DNA from: Pseudomonas sp. Root71
GTDB taxonomy: Bacteria; Pseudomonadota; Gammaproteobacteria; Pseudomonadales; Pseudomonadaceae
Direction: 5' to 3'
NCBI RefSeq assembly: GCF_001429045.1
Contig: NZ_LMHY01000001.1
Span: 565,892 to 629,891 of the forward strand
DNA: 64,000 nucleotides
The notes under the pieces were generated by a model, which was given only the letters and a program-made list of their open reading frames with translations, did not search any database and was not told the origin of the DNA. Shown in pieces: positions 18,762-26,833 of the stretch (its first letter is position 1; every line of letters begins with the position of its first letter). Made by a program: the position numbers and the translations under genes.

Positions 18762-19268
18762 GTGAAATCCCTCCTTGCAGTGCTCTCCCTCATCGCCCTG
18801 CCGGTCATGGCCGCCGAGCCGACCCTCTATGGTCGTTACGAATACATCGCCCTGCCGGAAATCGGCGGAAAGGTCCTCAAGGCGAAAATGGACACCGGCG
18901 CCCTGACCGCGTCGCTGTCGGCCAAGGACATCGAAACCTTCAAGCGTGACGGCGAAGACTGGGTGCGTTTCCGCCTAGCCACCAAGGATGCGGGCAATCA
19001 GGTCTATGAACACAAGGTCGCACGGGTAAGCAAGATCAAGACCCGTTCCGAAGAGGACGAGGATGACAGCGAAGTGATCGCACCCACCAAGCGTCCGGTG
19101 GTCGATCTGGAACTGTGCCTGGGTAACGTCAAGCGCACGGTCGAGGTCAATTTGACGGATCGCAGCAGCTTTAACTACCCATTGCTGATTGGGGCCAAGG
19201 CGCTGCGTGAATTTGGGGCTGCGGTGAATCCAGCTCGGCGTTTTACGGCGGATAAGCCGGATTGTTGA
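18762..19268 (+). CDS. Exported retropepsin-like (PF05618) protease family protein
   Basis: Family annotated as ATP-dependent zinc protease (PF05618), now viewed as retropepsin-like aspartic peptidases. The motif KMDTGALTASLSA carries the aspartic active-site signature DTGA. A typical signal peptide (KSLLAVLSLIALPVMAAE) places the product in the periplasm. I prefer the GTG at 18762, with GGAA about nine bases upstream; an in-frame ATG at 18747 would add five residues. Relatives include RimB of P. fluorescens, but this is a longer, exported paralogue not in a rim operon. A low-complexity acidic loop (SEEDEDDSE) sits mid-protein. Confidence 0.8.
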   Translation: MKSLLAVLSLIALPVMAAEPTLYGRYEYIALPEIGGKVLKAKMDTGALTASLSAKDIETFKRDGEDWVRFRLATKDAGNQVYEHKVARVSKIKTRSEEDEDDSEVIAPTKRPVVDLELCLGNVKRTVEVNLTDRSSFNYPLLIGAKALREFGAAVNPARRFTADKPDC

Positions 19269-19280
19269 TTATATGAACGG

Positions 19281-19302
19281 GGCACCTTCGCCGGAAGGTG
19301 CC
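19281..19302. terminator. Hairpin between convergent genes
   Basis: Perfect 8-bp stem GGCACCTT / AAGGTGCC with a 6-base loop, between the protease-like gene and RHS gene 2. There is no clear T-run on either side, so termination is only likely. Confidence 0.5.
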
Positions 19303-19327
19303 AAGCTAGATATGATCCGTGTTTGGT

Positions 19328-20404
19328 TCAGCTTGAAAAATACCCCGGCTCCCCCCGACGTATACCCCTATTACTAATGGGTTGCGCACTAAAGAAATTC
19401 AGCTCTCTGATTGTTGTTTCACTGTCTACGGTTCTTAAAATGTTGTTCCTTTCGGTGCCGACATTTTGCCATGCGCTTACAGTCTTCCGAAATTGAGTAA
19501 ACTCTTGTGTTGGCATGTGTTCAACTGAGTCTGAAAGAGCAGAATGACTTGAAGTGATGGTGCCGCTGTTCGGCGCGCTGTTAGGTGAGGTTGCTGAATT
19601 ACCGCTTCTACTGTTTGCATTGTTCAAACGAAGCTTCCGGTCCATGTTATTACCGTCGACATATGCTTGGTTGAGCTCCTTTTGGAACTGTTTCTCCTCC
19701 TTTTTCGTCAGTTTTGTCTGCTTTTGTTTTGAGGGGATTTTGGAGGGGAGTTGTACGCGATCTGGGTTGCCCGGAACTTGTTGCCATGCACCAATTTGTA
19801 CAACGGTTTCGGGTTTGGATGTTTTTTTCATCACACCGATTTTTCTTAGAAAAATTTTAAGCGGACGCCAGGTGTGCCCCGTTGGATCATTGCGATTTAC
19901 TGGTTCTCCTCCACAGTACGCATAAGCATTAACCCCACCCACCCCAAACGGACTCCAACTATCCGGGCTGTTAAACCGCATCAACACCGGATTGAACTGG
20001 CGATAACCATTGCCCAAATGATAATGCCCGGTCACCGGGTCCGGCCGTTCGCCGTTGAAGCCGAGCAGGCTGAGCAATCCGTTTTCCGCCGGGCGATGAC
20101 CGTAGGGTGAATAGGTGAGGGGGTTGGGCTGAGTGGCATCGAGAGCGTTGAGCACCGAGAGTTGTTGGTCGGTTGCCAGCAGTGTGGTGGTCGCTTTGGT
20201 ATCGAGTTGTTTTAGCTCAGCCAGTGGTTGGCCGTCATGCTGAAGGATGCTTGACCGAACGGCACCCTGAATCTCGGTGGCCAGTCGATTTTTGCAATGA
20301 AAGTGCTGAATAGCAGGTTGCTGAAGTACTGTGCAGCCATTTTGGCGATCCAATGGATCGTAGTGATAGCGACACAGTTCGGTGTCACGTGATGTGTTGG
20401 ACAT
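19328..20404 (-). CDS. Short RHS-core protein with Lys-rich tail of unknown type
   Basis: The 358-residue product is a paralogue of the RHS gene at 15845-16927: residues 1-176 align throughout (CRYHYDPLDR, LLATDQQLSVLN, YSPYGHRPAENG, GFNGERPDPVTGHYHLGNGYR), including the intact core end NRNDPTGH. From about 180 the sequence is unrelated to the first gene: a basic stretch (KQKQTKLTKKEEKQFQKE), a Ser/Asn-rich segment and an end I do not recognise. The tail-coding DNA is AT-rich. The start at 20404 has GGAG nine bases upstream. No immunity-like ORF is adjacent. A polymorphic-toxin role is inference from family only. Confidence 0.75.
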   Translation of the reverse strand: MSNTSRDTELCRYHYDPLDRQNGCTVLQQPAIQHFHCKNRLATEIQGAVRSSILQHDGQPLAELKQLDTKATTTLLATDQQLSVLNALDATQPNPLTYSPYGHRPAENGLLSLLGFNGERPDPVTGHYHLGNGYRQFNPVLMRFNSPDSWSPFGVGGVNAYAYCGGEPVNRNDPTGHTWRPLKIFLRKIGVMKKTSKPETVVQIGAWQQVPGNPDRVQLPSKIPSKQKQTKLTKKEEKQFQKELNQAYVDGNNMDRKLRLNNANSRSGNSATSPNSAPNSGTITSSHSALSDSVEHMPTQEFTQFRKTVSAWQNVGTERNNILRTVDSETTIRELNFFSAQPISNRGIRRGEPGYFSS

Positions 20405-20583
20405 GGGTTGAACTCCATTCAAGATCCGGATCGCTCAACCTTGAGCATCGGAGTTTTTTCAGCCATTGCCTACTATCAGAACTGCTAGGTACTACAGACC
20501 TGACCGCCAATCAGTTCAGCCGGATTGACGCCGATCCCCCCTTGAGTCACCGTTCGCCCACTCAACCAGCGGGCTCGGACGCC

Positions 20584-21264
20584 ATGCCTCATATCCTGAT
20601 TGTCGAAGACGAAGCGGCCATTGCCGACACCCTGGTTTTCGCCCTGCAAGGCGAGGGCTTCACCACTACATGGCTTAGCCTCGGCGCGGCGGCGCTGGAG
20701 CACCAGCGCCAGACTCCGGCGGATCTGATCATTCTCGATATCGGCCTGCCGGACATCAGCGGCTTCGAAACCTGCAAGCAACTGCGGCGCTTCAGCGAAG
20801 TGCCGGTGATGTTTCTCAGTGCCCGGGATGGCGAGATCGATCGCGTCGTGGGCCTGGAAATCGGCGCCGACGATTATGTGGTCAAACCGTTCAGCCCTCG
20901 GGAAGTAGCGGCGCGGGTCCGGGCGATTCTCAAGCGCATGGCGCCCCGCACAGTGAGCGAACCGTCGACGCCGCTGTTTCGCATCGATAGCGAGCGTGTG
21001 CAAATCAGTTATCGCGGTCAACCGCTGACTCTGACCCGCCATGAATTCCGTCTGTTGCAATGCCTGCTGGAGCAGCCCGGGCGCGTCTTCAGTCGCGAAC
21101 AGTTGCTCGATGCCCTGGGCGTGGCCGCCGACGCCGGTTACGAGCGCAGCATCGACAGCCACATCAAGAGCGTGCGCGCCAAGTTGCGACTGGTGAAGGC
21201 TGACGCCGAGCCGATCCAGACCCACCGCGGCCTCGGCTATAGCTACAACCCGGGACAAAGCTGA
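20584..21264 (+). CDS. creB: Two-component response regulator CreB
   Basis: OmpR-type regulator of 226 residues, with a receiver domain carrying D52 as phosphoacceptor and a C-terminal winged helix (RHEFRLLQCLLEQPGRVFSREQLL). It is assigned as CreB because the cognate kinase and creD follow directly. In Pseudomonas CreBC acts on creD, biofilm and beta-lactam responses. The stop overlaps the creC start (TGATG). The open frame extends upstream of 20584, but MPHILIVEDE is the natural receiver start. Confidence 0.93.
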   Translation: MPHILIVEDEAAIADTLVFALQGEGFTTTWLSLGAAALEHQRQTPADLIILDIGLPDISGFETCKQLRRFSEVPVMFLSARDGEIDRVVGLEIGADDYVVKPFSPREVAARVRAILKRMAPRTVSEPSTPLFRIDSERVQISYRGQPLTLTRHEFRLLQCLLEQPGRVFSREQLLDALGVAADAGYERSIDSHIKSVRAKLRLVKADAEPIQTHRGLGYSYNPGQS

Positions 21265-22682
21265 TGCCGTTGGGAATCCGGATTTTCCTGGTCTATGCAC
21301 TGTTCATCGGCTTGACTGGCTACTTTGTGCTCAACACGGTCATGCAAGAGATCCGCCCCGGCGTTCGCCAGTCCACCGAAGAAACCCTGGTCGATAATGC
21401 CAACCTGATGGCCGAGATCCTGCGCGACGATTTCAAGGCCGGCAGCCTCAATCAGAACCGCTGGCCGGAACTGCTCAAGGCCTATGGTGAACGACAGCCC
21501 GGAGCGAAAATCTGGGGTTTGCCAAAGAATCAGGTCAATCACCGCATCTACGTCACAGATGCCAAAGGTATCGTCGTGCTGGACTCCAGCGGGGTGGCGG
21601 TGGGGCAGGATTACTCGCGCTGGAATGACGTCTACCTGACCCTGCGCGGCGAATACGGCGCTCGCTCCACGCGCAATGACCCGAACGATCCGGGGTCTTC
21701 GGTGATGCACGTCGGCGCGCCGATTCGCGACAACGGCCAGATCATCGGCGTGGTCACCGTGGCCAAGCCCAACAGCTCGTTGCAGCCTTATGTGGATCGC
21801 ACCGAACGCCGGTTGCTGGCGTATGGAGCCGGGCTGATCGGCCTCGGTCTGCTGTTCGGCGCATTGTTGTCCTGGTGGCTGAGCCGTGCCCTGCGAAGAT
21901 TGACGGCCTACGCCCAAGGCGTCAGTAAAGGCCGGCGGGTTGAAGTGCCGCATTATCGCGGCGGTGAACTCGAGCAGTTGGCCACGGCGGTGGAGCAGAT
22001 GCGCACGCAGCTTGAAGGCAAGGCCTACGTCGAGCGTTACGTGCACACATTGACCCATGAGCTGAAGAGTCCGCTGGCGGCGATTCGTGGTGCGGCGGAG
22101 CTGTTGCAGGGCGAGATGCCTCCGGGACAGCGGCAACGGTTCGTCGGCAACATCGACAGCGAAAGTGCGCGCATGCAGCAGTTGATCGAGCGGCTTTTGA
22201 ACCTGGCACAGGTCGAGCAGCGCCAAGGGTTGGAGGAGCGGGTGGCGGTGCCATTGGCGGCATTGGTGGATGGCCTGCTGAACGCGCAATCTGCGCAGAT
22301 CGAAGGTAAACAGTTGCGCGTAGAGCAAACGATTCCATCGGACCTGGTGCTAATCGGCGAGCCATTTCTGCTGCGTCAGGCGTTGGGCAATCTGCTGGAC
22401 AACGCGCTGGATTTCACCCCTGTTGAAGGCGTGCTGCGATTTACCGCCGAACGGGCAGGCGAGCAGGTCGAGTTCAAGCTTTTCAATCAGGCAGAGCCTA
22501 TTCCCGACTACGCGCTGCCGCGTTTGAGCGAGCGTTTCTACTCGTTGCCGCGTCCCGACAGTGGGCGCAAAAGTACCGGGCTCGGGCTCAATTTTGTCGA
22601 GGAGGTGGTCAAGCTGCATGGCGGCACCCTGAGCATCGGCAATGTCGATGGCGGTGTGCAAGTGACAGTGCACCTGCCATAG
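21264..22682 (+). CDS. creC: Two-component sensor histidine kinase CreC
   Basis: Inner-membrane sensor kinase of 472 residues. It has an N-terminal membrane helix (about 6-27), a periplasmic sensor region (about 28-180), a second membrane helix near 185-205, HAMP, the phosphoacceptor H-box HTLTHELKSPLAAIRG (about H265), and an ATPase domain with NLLDNALDFTP and STGLGLNFVEEVV. It is the partner of CreB, overlapping its gene. The signal is unknown. Confidence 0.93.
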   Translation: MPLGIRIFLVYALFIGLTGYFVLNTVMQEIRPGVRQSTEETLVDNANLMAEILRDDFKAGSLNQNRWPELLKAYGERQPGAKIWGLPKNQVNHRIYVTDAKGIVVLDSSGVAVGQDYSRWNDVYLTLRGEYGARSTRNDPNDPGSSVMHVGAPIRDNGQIIGVVTVAKPNSSLQPYVDRTERRLLAYGAGLIGLGLLFGALLSWWLSRALRRLTAYAQGVSKGRRVEVPHYRGGELEQLATAVEQMRTQLEGKAYVERYVHTLTHELKSPLAAIRGAAELLQGEMPPGQRQRFVGNIDSESARMQQLIERLLNLAQVEQRQGLEERVAVPLAALVDGLLNAQSAQIEGKQLRVEQTIPSDLVLIGEPFLLRQALGNLLDNALDFTPVEGVLRFTAERAGEQVEFKLFNQAEPIPDYALPRLSERFYSLPRPDSGRKSTGLGLNFVEEVVKLHGGTLSIGNVDGGVQVTVHLP

Positions 22683-22696
22683 GGCCGGGTCCAGTC

Positions 22697-22712
22697 TCCA
22701 CAAAGTCTCCAC
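22697..22712 (+). promoter_or_regulatory. Possible CreB-binding direct repeat upstream of creD
   Basis: TCCAC-N6-TCCAC, an 11-base-period direct repeat, lies between creC and creD. In E. coli CreB binds the cre tag TTCAC-N6-TTCAC, the same period and nearly the same half-site, and regulates creD. The match is suggestive only. Confidence 0.45.
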
Positions 22713-22777
22713 ACTCCCTCCATTCATTCCTCACACAGCCAACCCAGACTTTCCCCATCCAAAACAGGGAGAGTCCC

Positions 22778-24148
22778 ATGAACCGTAGCCTGACCCTAAA
22801 ACTCGGGGCAATTGCCCTGCTGATTCTGTTGTTGCTGGTTCCACTGCTGATGATCAACGGCGTGATTCAGGACCGCCAGCAACTGCGTGACGGTGTGCTC
22901 GAAGACATTGCCCGCAGTTCCAGTTACAGCCAGCAATTGAGCGGGCCGCTGATGGTGGTGCCGTATCGCAAGGTGGTGCGTACCTGGAAGACCCGTGAAA
23001 AAACCAACGAGCGTTATCAGGAGATCGGCGAAGAGCGCGGTCGACTGTATTTCCTGCCGGAACGCTTCGAACTCGACGGCCAGGTGCAGACTGAGTTGCG
23101 CTCCCGGGGGATTTACCAGGCGCGGCTGTTTCATGCCGACAATCGCATCAGTGGGCATTTTTCGCTGCCGGCGCAGCTCGGTATCAAGGAAGACTTTGCC
23201 GATTACCGGTTCGACCAGCCGTTTCTCGCCATTGGCATCAGCGACATCCGTGGTATCGAAAATGCCTTGAAACTCGAACTCGACGGCCAGAGTCTGGACT
23301 TCATTCCCGGAAGTCAGGTCGGATGGCTGGGGGAGGGCGTGCATGTGGCGCTACCGACGCTCAACACAGAGAAGGCCACGGAGCTGGATTTCGGTTTTGA
23401 CCTGCGCCTGCAAGGCACGGGTGTGTTACAGGTTTTACCGGTGGGTAAAACCAGCACAGTCTCGCTGAGCGCCGACTGGCCTCACCCAAGCTTCATCGGC
23501 AACTATCTGCCGGCCCAGCGTAAAGTCACCGATCAGGGATTCTCCGCCAACTGGCAGGCGTCATTCTTCTCTACCAATTTGCAGGAGGCCTTGAACAGTT
23601 GCGTCACCGGCGGTGACTGCACAGCCTTTAGCGGCCGCAGCTTCGGCGTGAGCTTCATCGACCCGGTGGACCAGTACCTGAAAAGCGATCGGGCGATCAA
23701 ATATGCGTTGTTGTTCATCGTCCTGACTTTCGCCGGGTTCTTCCTGTTCGAAGTGCTGAAAAGCCTTGCGGTACACCCGGTGCAATATGCACTGGTAGGT
23801 GTGGCGCTGGCATTCTTCTACCTGTTGTTGCTGTCGTTGTCCGAGCACATCGGCTTTGCCCTGGCGTACCTGTTGTCAGCCAGCGGTTGTGTGTTGTTGA
23901 TCGGGTTCTACGTTTGCCACGTGTTGCGCAGCGTGCGACACGGGCTGAGCTTTTCCGCGGGATTGGCGGCGTTGTATGGACTGCTCTACGGGTTGTTGAG
24001 TGCAGAGGACTACGCGCTATTGATGGGCTCGTTGCTGCTGTTTGGTTTGTTGGGTGTGTTCATGGTGCTGACCCGCAAGCTGGACTGGTATGGGGTTGGG
24101 CAAAAAACGCCAAAACCATTGGACTTCGATATTGGAGCGGTGCAATGA
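22778..24148 (+). CDS. creD: Inner-membrane protein CreD
   Basis: Member of the CreD family (456 residues), a CreBC-regulated inner-membrane protein whose overproduction in Pseudomonas and Aeromonas affects envelope integrity and beta-lactam response. It has an N-terminal membrane helix (about 7-27), a large periplasmic domain to about 305, and a cluster of four or more helices at the C-terminus. GGGAGAG precedes the start. There is a 95-base gap from creC, so it may have its own promoter. Confidence 0.92.
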   Translation: MNRSLTLKLGAIALLILLLLVPLLMINGVIQDRQQLRDGVLEDIARSSSYSQQLSGPLMVVPYRKVVRTWKTREKTNERYQEIGEERGRLYFLPERFELDGQVQTELRSRGIYQARLFHADNRISGHFSLPAQLGIKEDFADYRFDQPFLAIGISDIRGIENALKLELDGQSLDFIPGSQVGWLGEGVHVALPTLNTEKATELDFGFDLRLQGTGVLQVLPVGKTSTVSLSADWPHPSFIGNYLPAQRKVTDQGFSANWQASFFSTNLQEALNSCVTGGDCTAFSGRSFGVSFIDPVDQYLKSDRAIKYALLFIVLTFAGFFLFEVLKSLAVHPVQYALVGVALAFFYLLLLSLSEHIGFALAYLLSASGCVLLIGFYVCHVLRSVRHGLSFSAGLAALYGLLYGLLSAEDYALLMGSLLLFGLLGVFMVLTRKLDWYGVGQKTPKPLDFDIGAVQ

Positions 24149-24241
24149 GCCGGTCGGTGGGGCTGCGCGAGGACCAGCGCTGGAGCGAGGTGCTGGCGAC
24201 GCGGATTTTGCAGTGGTTGCCGGATGAACCGCGTTGGTATT

Positions 24242-24305
24242 TTCGCGAGCAGGCTCGCTCCCACATGGGACCGCAGTCAAAGGTGGGAGCGAGCCTGCTC
24301 GCGAA
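24242..24305. repeat. REP pair (REPIN)
   Basis: Closely spaced inverted REP copies with GAGCCTGCTC centres, between creD and the convergent GST gene. Confidence 0.85.
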
Positions 24306-24329
24306 GGGGGCGACGCAGTCAGCGAAGAT

Positions 24330-24959
24330 CTAAACCTTCGGTATCGTCGCAATCATCGAAGGCCGCTGGCTCACCTCGAAATACCACGCTGCAAGTTGAG
24401 GATTCACTGTGCGCCAGTCCAGATCCGGATGGCGCAGGTCCAGGTAACCCAGTGCACAGGCCACGCTGATCGCGGCCACGTCGAAGTGGCAGGTCAGCTC
24501 GGCAATCGCGTCCTTTTCCAGCAATGCCAGGGCGCGACGGATTTTGTCGCGCTGGCCGTCGAGCCATTCGTCCCAGTGTTTTTCCGGGGCGCGCAGGGCG
24601 GTTTCGTAGCGCACCAGCACGGCCGCGTCCATGACCCCGTCGGCCAGTGAGGCGAGGGTAAGACGACGCCAACGGGCTGAACCTTCACGGGGGATCAGCG
24701 GGTTGCCGACGTGCTGGTGGTCGAGGTAGTCGAGGATGACCCGGCTGTCGTGGATGATGTTGCCGTCGGCCAGGCGCAGGGCCGGGATTTTGCTCAGGGG
24801 GTTGTCTTCGATCAGGGTCAGGTCCGGGTTGACCGGTGTGAGTACGCTGGATTGCAACGCCACGCGGTTCTGCTGGCCGGTTTCGTGGAGCAGCACCATG
24901 ACTTTGCGAACGAAGGGAGAGAGCGGGTTGTGGTACAGGGTCATGCTCGGGGCGGACAT
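24330..24959 (-). CDS. Glutathione S-transferase family protein
   Basis: The 209-residue GST has an N-terminal thioredoxin-like domain (LYHNPLSPFVRKVMVLLHE; NPLSKIPAL with the cis-proline; GNIIHDSRVILDYLD) and an all-helical C-terminal domain with the N-capping region FDVAAISVACALGYLD. The subfamily and substrate are not clear. The start is ambiguous between 24959 and 24944, neither with a strong ribosome-binding site; the frame is open to 24995. P. aeruginosa also has a GST gene in this region. Confidence 0.82.
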   Translation of the reverse strand: MSAPSMTLYHNPLSPFVRKVMVLLHETGQQNRVALQSSVLTPVNPDLTLIEDNPLSKIPALRLADGNIIHDSRVILDYLDHQHVGNPLIPREGSARWRRLTLASLADGVMDAAVLVRYETALRAPEKHWDEWLDGQRDKIRRALALLEKDAIAELTCHFDVAAISVACALGYLDLRHPDLDWRTVNPQLAAWYFEVSQRPSMIATIPKV

Positions 24960-25033
24960 GGCTGTGTCTCGATCGGTGGCAGTGTCGGGCAGCATAGCGT
25001 GTTGGGGGGATAGCTCAAGATGGCAAACACCTT

Positions 25034-25061
25034 TGTAGGAGCGAGCAGGCTCGCTCCTACA
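25034..25061. repeat. Single palindromic repeat
   Basis: A near-perfect palindrome, TGTAGGAGCGAGC and its inverted copy, lies upstream of the GST gene and downstream of the MFS gene. It belongs to the TAGGAGCGAG variant of the REP family and may act as a transcript-end hairpin. Confidence 0.8.
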
Positions 25062-25072
25062 GGTTTTGTGTT

Positions 25073-26371
25073 TTAGCTCGCAGGTTGCAGCGTTTGATCA
25101 GCGGCAGGCCCCGAAACTATTTTCGGCTTGATCTCACGGGCAACGGTCCAGACGATGAACGCGGCAACGATGTCGAAAATCGCCAGTACCACGAACAGCG
25201 GGCTGTAGCCGATCCTGGTCACCATCACGCCAAACACCAGGGTGAACGCAGCTGCGCCCAGGTAGCCGAACATGCCGCCCATGCCGGTGGCGGTGGCCAC
25301 TTCGTTTTTGCCGAAGGAGTCGGAGGTGATCGCATACAGCGCACCGGACAGGGTCTGGTGCGCGAAGCCGCCGATGCACAACAACGCGATGGCTGTGTAC
25401 GGGCTGGCCACCAGGCCAATGCACGCAGGGCCGATCATGCACGAGGCGCCGAACAGCAGGACCATTTTGCGCGAGGTGAACAACGACACGTTGCAGTACT
25501 TGTGGAAGAACGGGCTCAGGTAACCGCCGAGCACGCAGCCGAGGTCGGCGGCGAGGAACGGCAGCCAGGCGAGCATTGCGATCTCTTTGATGTTCATGTG
25601 CCGCTCGGTCATCAGGTACAGCGGAATCCATGCGTTGAAGGTCTGCCAGGCTGGCTCGGAGAGCATGCGCGCGCTGGCGATGGCGTAGAAGTTGCGGTTG
25701 CCGATGATCTTTTTCCAGCTGCCTTTTTTCGTCGCCGGGTCTTTGAAGTGTGCTTCCTGACCGCTGAGGATGTAGTCGCGCTCTTCGTCGCTCAGGCGCT
25801 TCTGGTCCCGTGGGTGCTTGTAGAGAACCATCCACAGGAAGGTCCAGGCCACGCCCAGGCCGCCCACGATCAGGAACGCCAGTTCCCAGCCGCTGTGCAG
25901 GATCGCCCAGACCACCAGCGGCGGCGCCAGCACGGCACCAATCGACGAGCCAATGTTGAACCAGCCAATGGCCACCGAGCGTTCTTTGGCCGGGAACCAT
26001 TCAGTGGAAGTCTTGACCGCCGCCGGTAACCCCGCCGCTTCGGTCAGGCCAAGCAGGCCGCGGACAAAGGCCAGGCCCTGCCAGCCGGTCGCCAGGGCCG
26101 CCAGTGCGCAGGCAATCGACCAGGCGAAGGCGAAAATCGCGAAGCCCATTTTGGTGCCGATGGCATCGATGATGTAGCCCGCCACCGGTTGCATCAGCGC
26201 ATAGCACACCTGCCATGCGACGACGATGTGCGAGTACTGCTCGGTGGAGATGTTCATTTCGCTCATCAGGGTCGGAGCGGCCACTGACAGGGTATTGCGA
26301 GCCAGGTAGTTGACCATCAGGCCGGCCGTCACCAGACCGACCATCCACCAGCGGATGCCTTTGACTTTCAT
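25073..26371 (-). CDS. MFS transporter, anion:cation symporter (ExuT-like) family
   Basis: Twelve-helix major facilitator of 432 residues. NYLARNTLSVAAPTLMSEM and the loop motif GYIIDAIGTKMGF are typical of the ACS family, which carries organic anions such as hexuronates, glucarate and phthalate. The substrate is not set by sequence. It is a single gene with its own leader, which contains a GntR-like palindrome (26424-26434). ATG at 26371 was chosen; a GTG directly precedes it. Confidence 0.85.
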   Translation of the reverse strand: MKVKGIRWWMVGLVTAGLMVNYLARNTLSVAAPTLMSEMNISTEQYSHIVVAWQVCYALMQPVAGYIIDAIGTKMGFAIFAFAWSIACALAALATGWQGLAFVRGLLGLTEAAGLPAAVKTSTEWFPAKERSVAIGWFNIGSSIGAVLAPPLVVWAILHSGWELAFLIVGGLGVAWTFLWMVLYKHPRDQKRLSDEERDYILSGQEAHFKDPATKKGSWKKIIGNRNFYAIASARMLSEPAWQTFNAWIPLYLMTERHMNIKEIAMLAWLPFLAADLGCVLGGYLSPFFHKYCNVSLFTSRKMVLLFGASCMIGPACIGLVASPYTAIALLCIGGFAHQTLSGALYAITSDSFGKNEVATATGMGGMFGYLGAAAFTLVFGVMVTRIGYSPLFVVLAIFDIVAAFIVWTVAREIKPKIVSGPAADQTLQPAS

Positions 26372-26423
26372 CACTTCACCATCATTTTTTTGGATTTATT
26401 TTTGGTGCTGCATCTGTTGTAGG

Positions 26424-26434
26424 TTGTCGTACAA
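26424..26434. promoter_or_regulatory. GntR/FCD-type operator candidate
   Basis: TTGTCGTACAA fits the TNGTNNNACNA consensus for FCD-class GntR regulators. It lies about 53 bases upstream of the MFS start, and a second half-like TTGTAGG is adjacent. No GntR gene is in this window. Confidence 0.4.
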
Positions 26435-26561
26435 CGTGCGTCTTTATAGGAGCGCAAGGGTAAAACTGTCAACAGATATGTCAGAGGATTTGCAGGGGGA
26501 GGCGACGGATGGGGGAAGTGTTGTCGTATGACTGTCAGGGTTTTAGGTTTTCGCAGAACCT

Positions 26562-26648
26562 GTGGGAGCGAGCTTGCTCGCGATGGCGGTGTGTCAGATA
26601 CGACAATGGCGACTGACATGGCCCCATCGCGAGCAAGCTCGCTCCCAC
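26562..26648. repeat. REP pair (REPIN)
   Basis: Inverted copies of GTGGGAGCGAGCTTGCTCGCG, between the MFS gene promoter region and the end of the small membrane protein gene. Confidence 0.9.
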
Positions 26649-26653
26649 AGGGA

Positions 26654-26833
26654 TCAGCGGCGTTGCAGGAGGCCACGCAGGGCTAGCACAGCAGGGATAC
26701 CCAAACCCACCCAGCTCAACGAATCCCAAACACCATCCCCGAGCAACGCGGCAAACAACCCTGCCGCGCTGAGCACCGCGATGACGGTCGGAATGGCAAA
26801 CACTTTCCAGAAGTTCGACTGCCGGGGTTTCAT
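26654..26833 (-). CDS. Small two-helix membrane protein, coupled to the PepSY gene
   Basis: A 59-residue protein, MKPRQSNFWKVFAIPTVIAV and onward, with two hydrophobic segments and a basic C-terminus (LRGLLQRR). Its ATG overlaps the stop of the upstream PepSY gene (ATGA), so it is almost certainly translated as the last gene of the iron operon. I do not know a function for it. An accessory role beside the PepSY reductase-like protein is inference from position. Confidence 0.7.
   Translation of the reverse strand: MKPRQSNFWKVFAIPTVIAVLSAAGLFAALLGDGVWDSLSWVGLGIPAVLALRGLLQRR

Noticed and set aside
24145..24333. 62-codon frame starting in the creD stop (ATGA)
   Set aside because: The overlap is suggestive of coupling, but the frame runs through the REP pair and the product shows no recognisable features.
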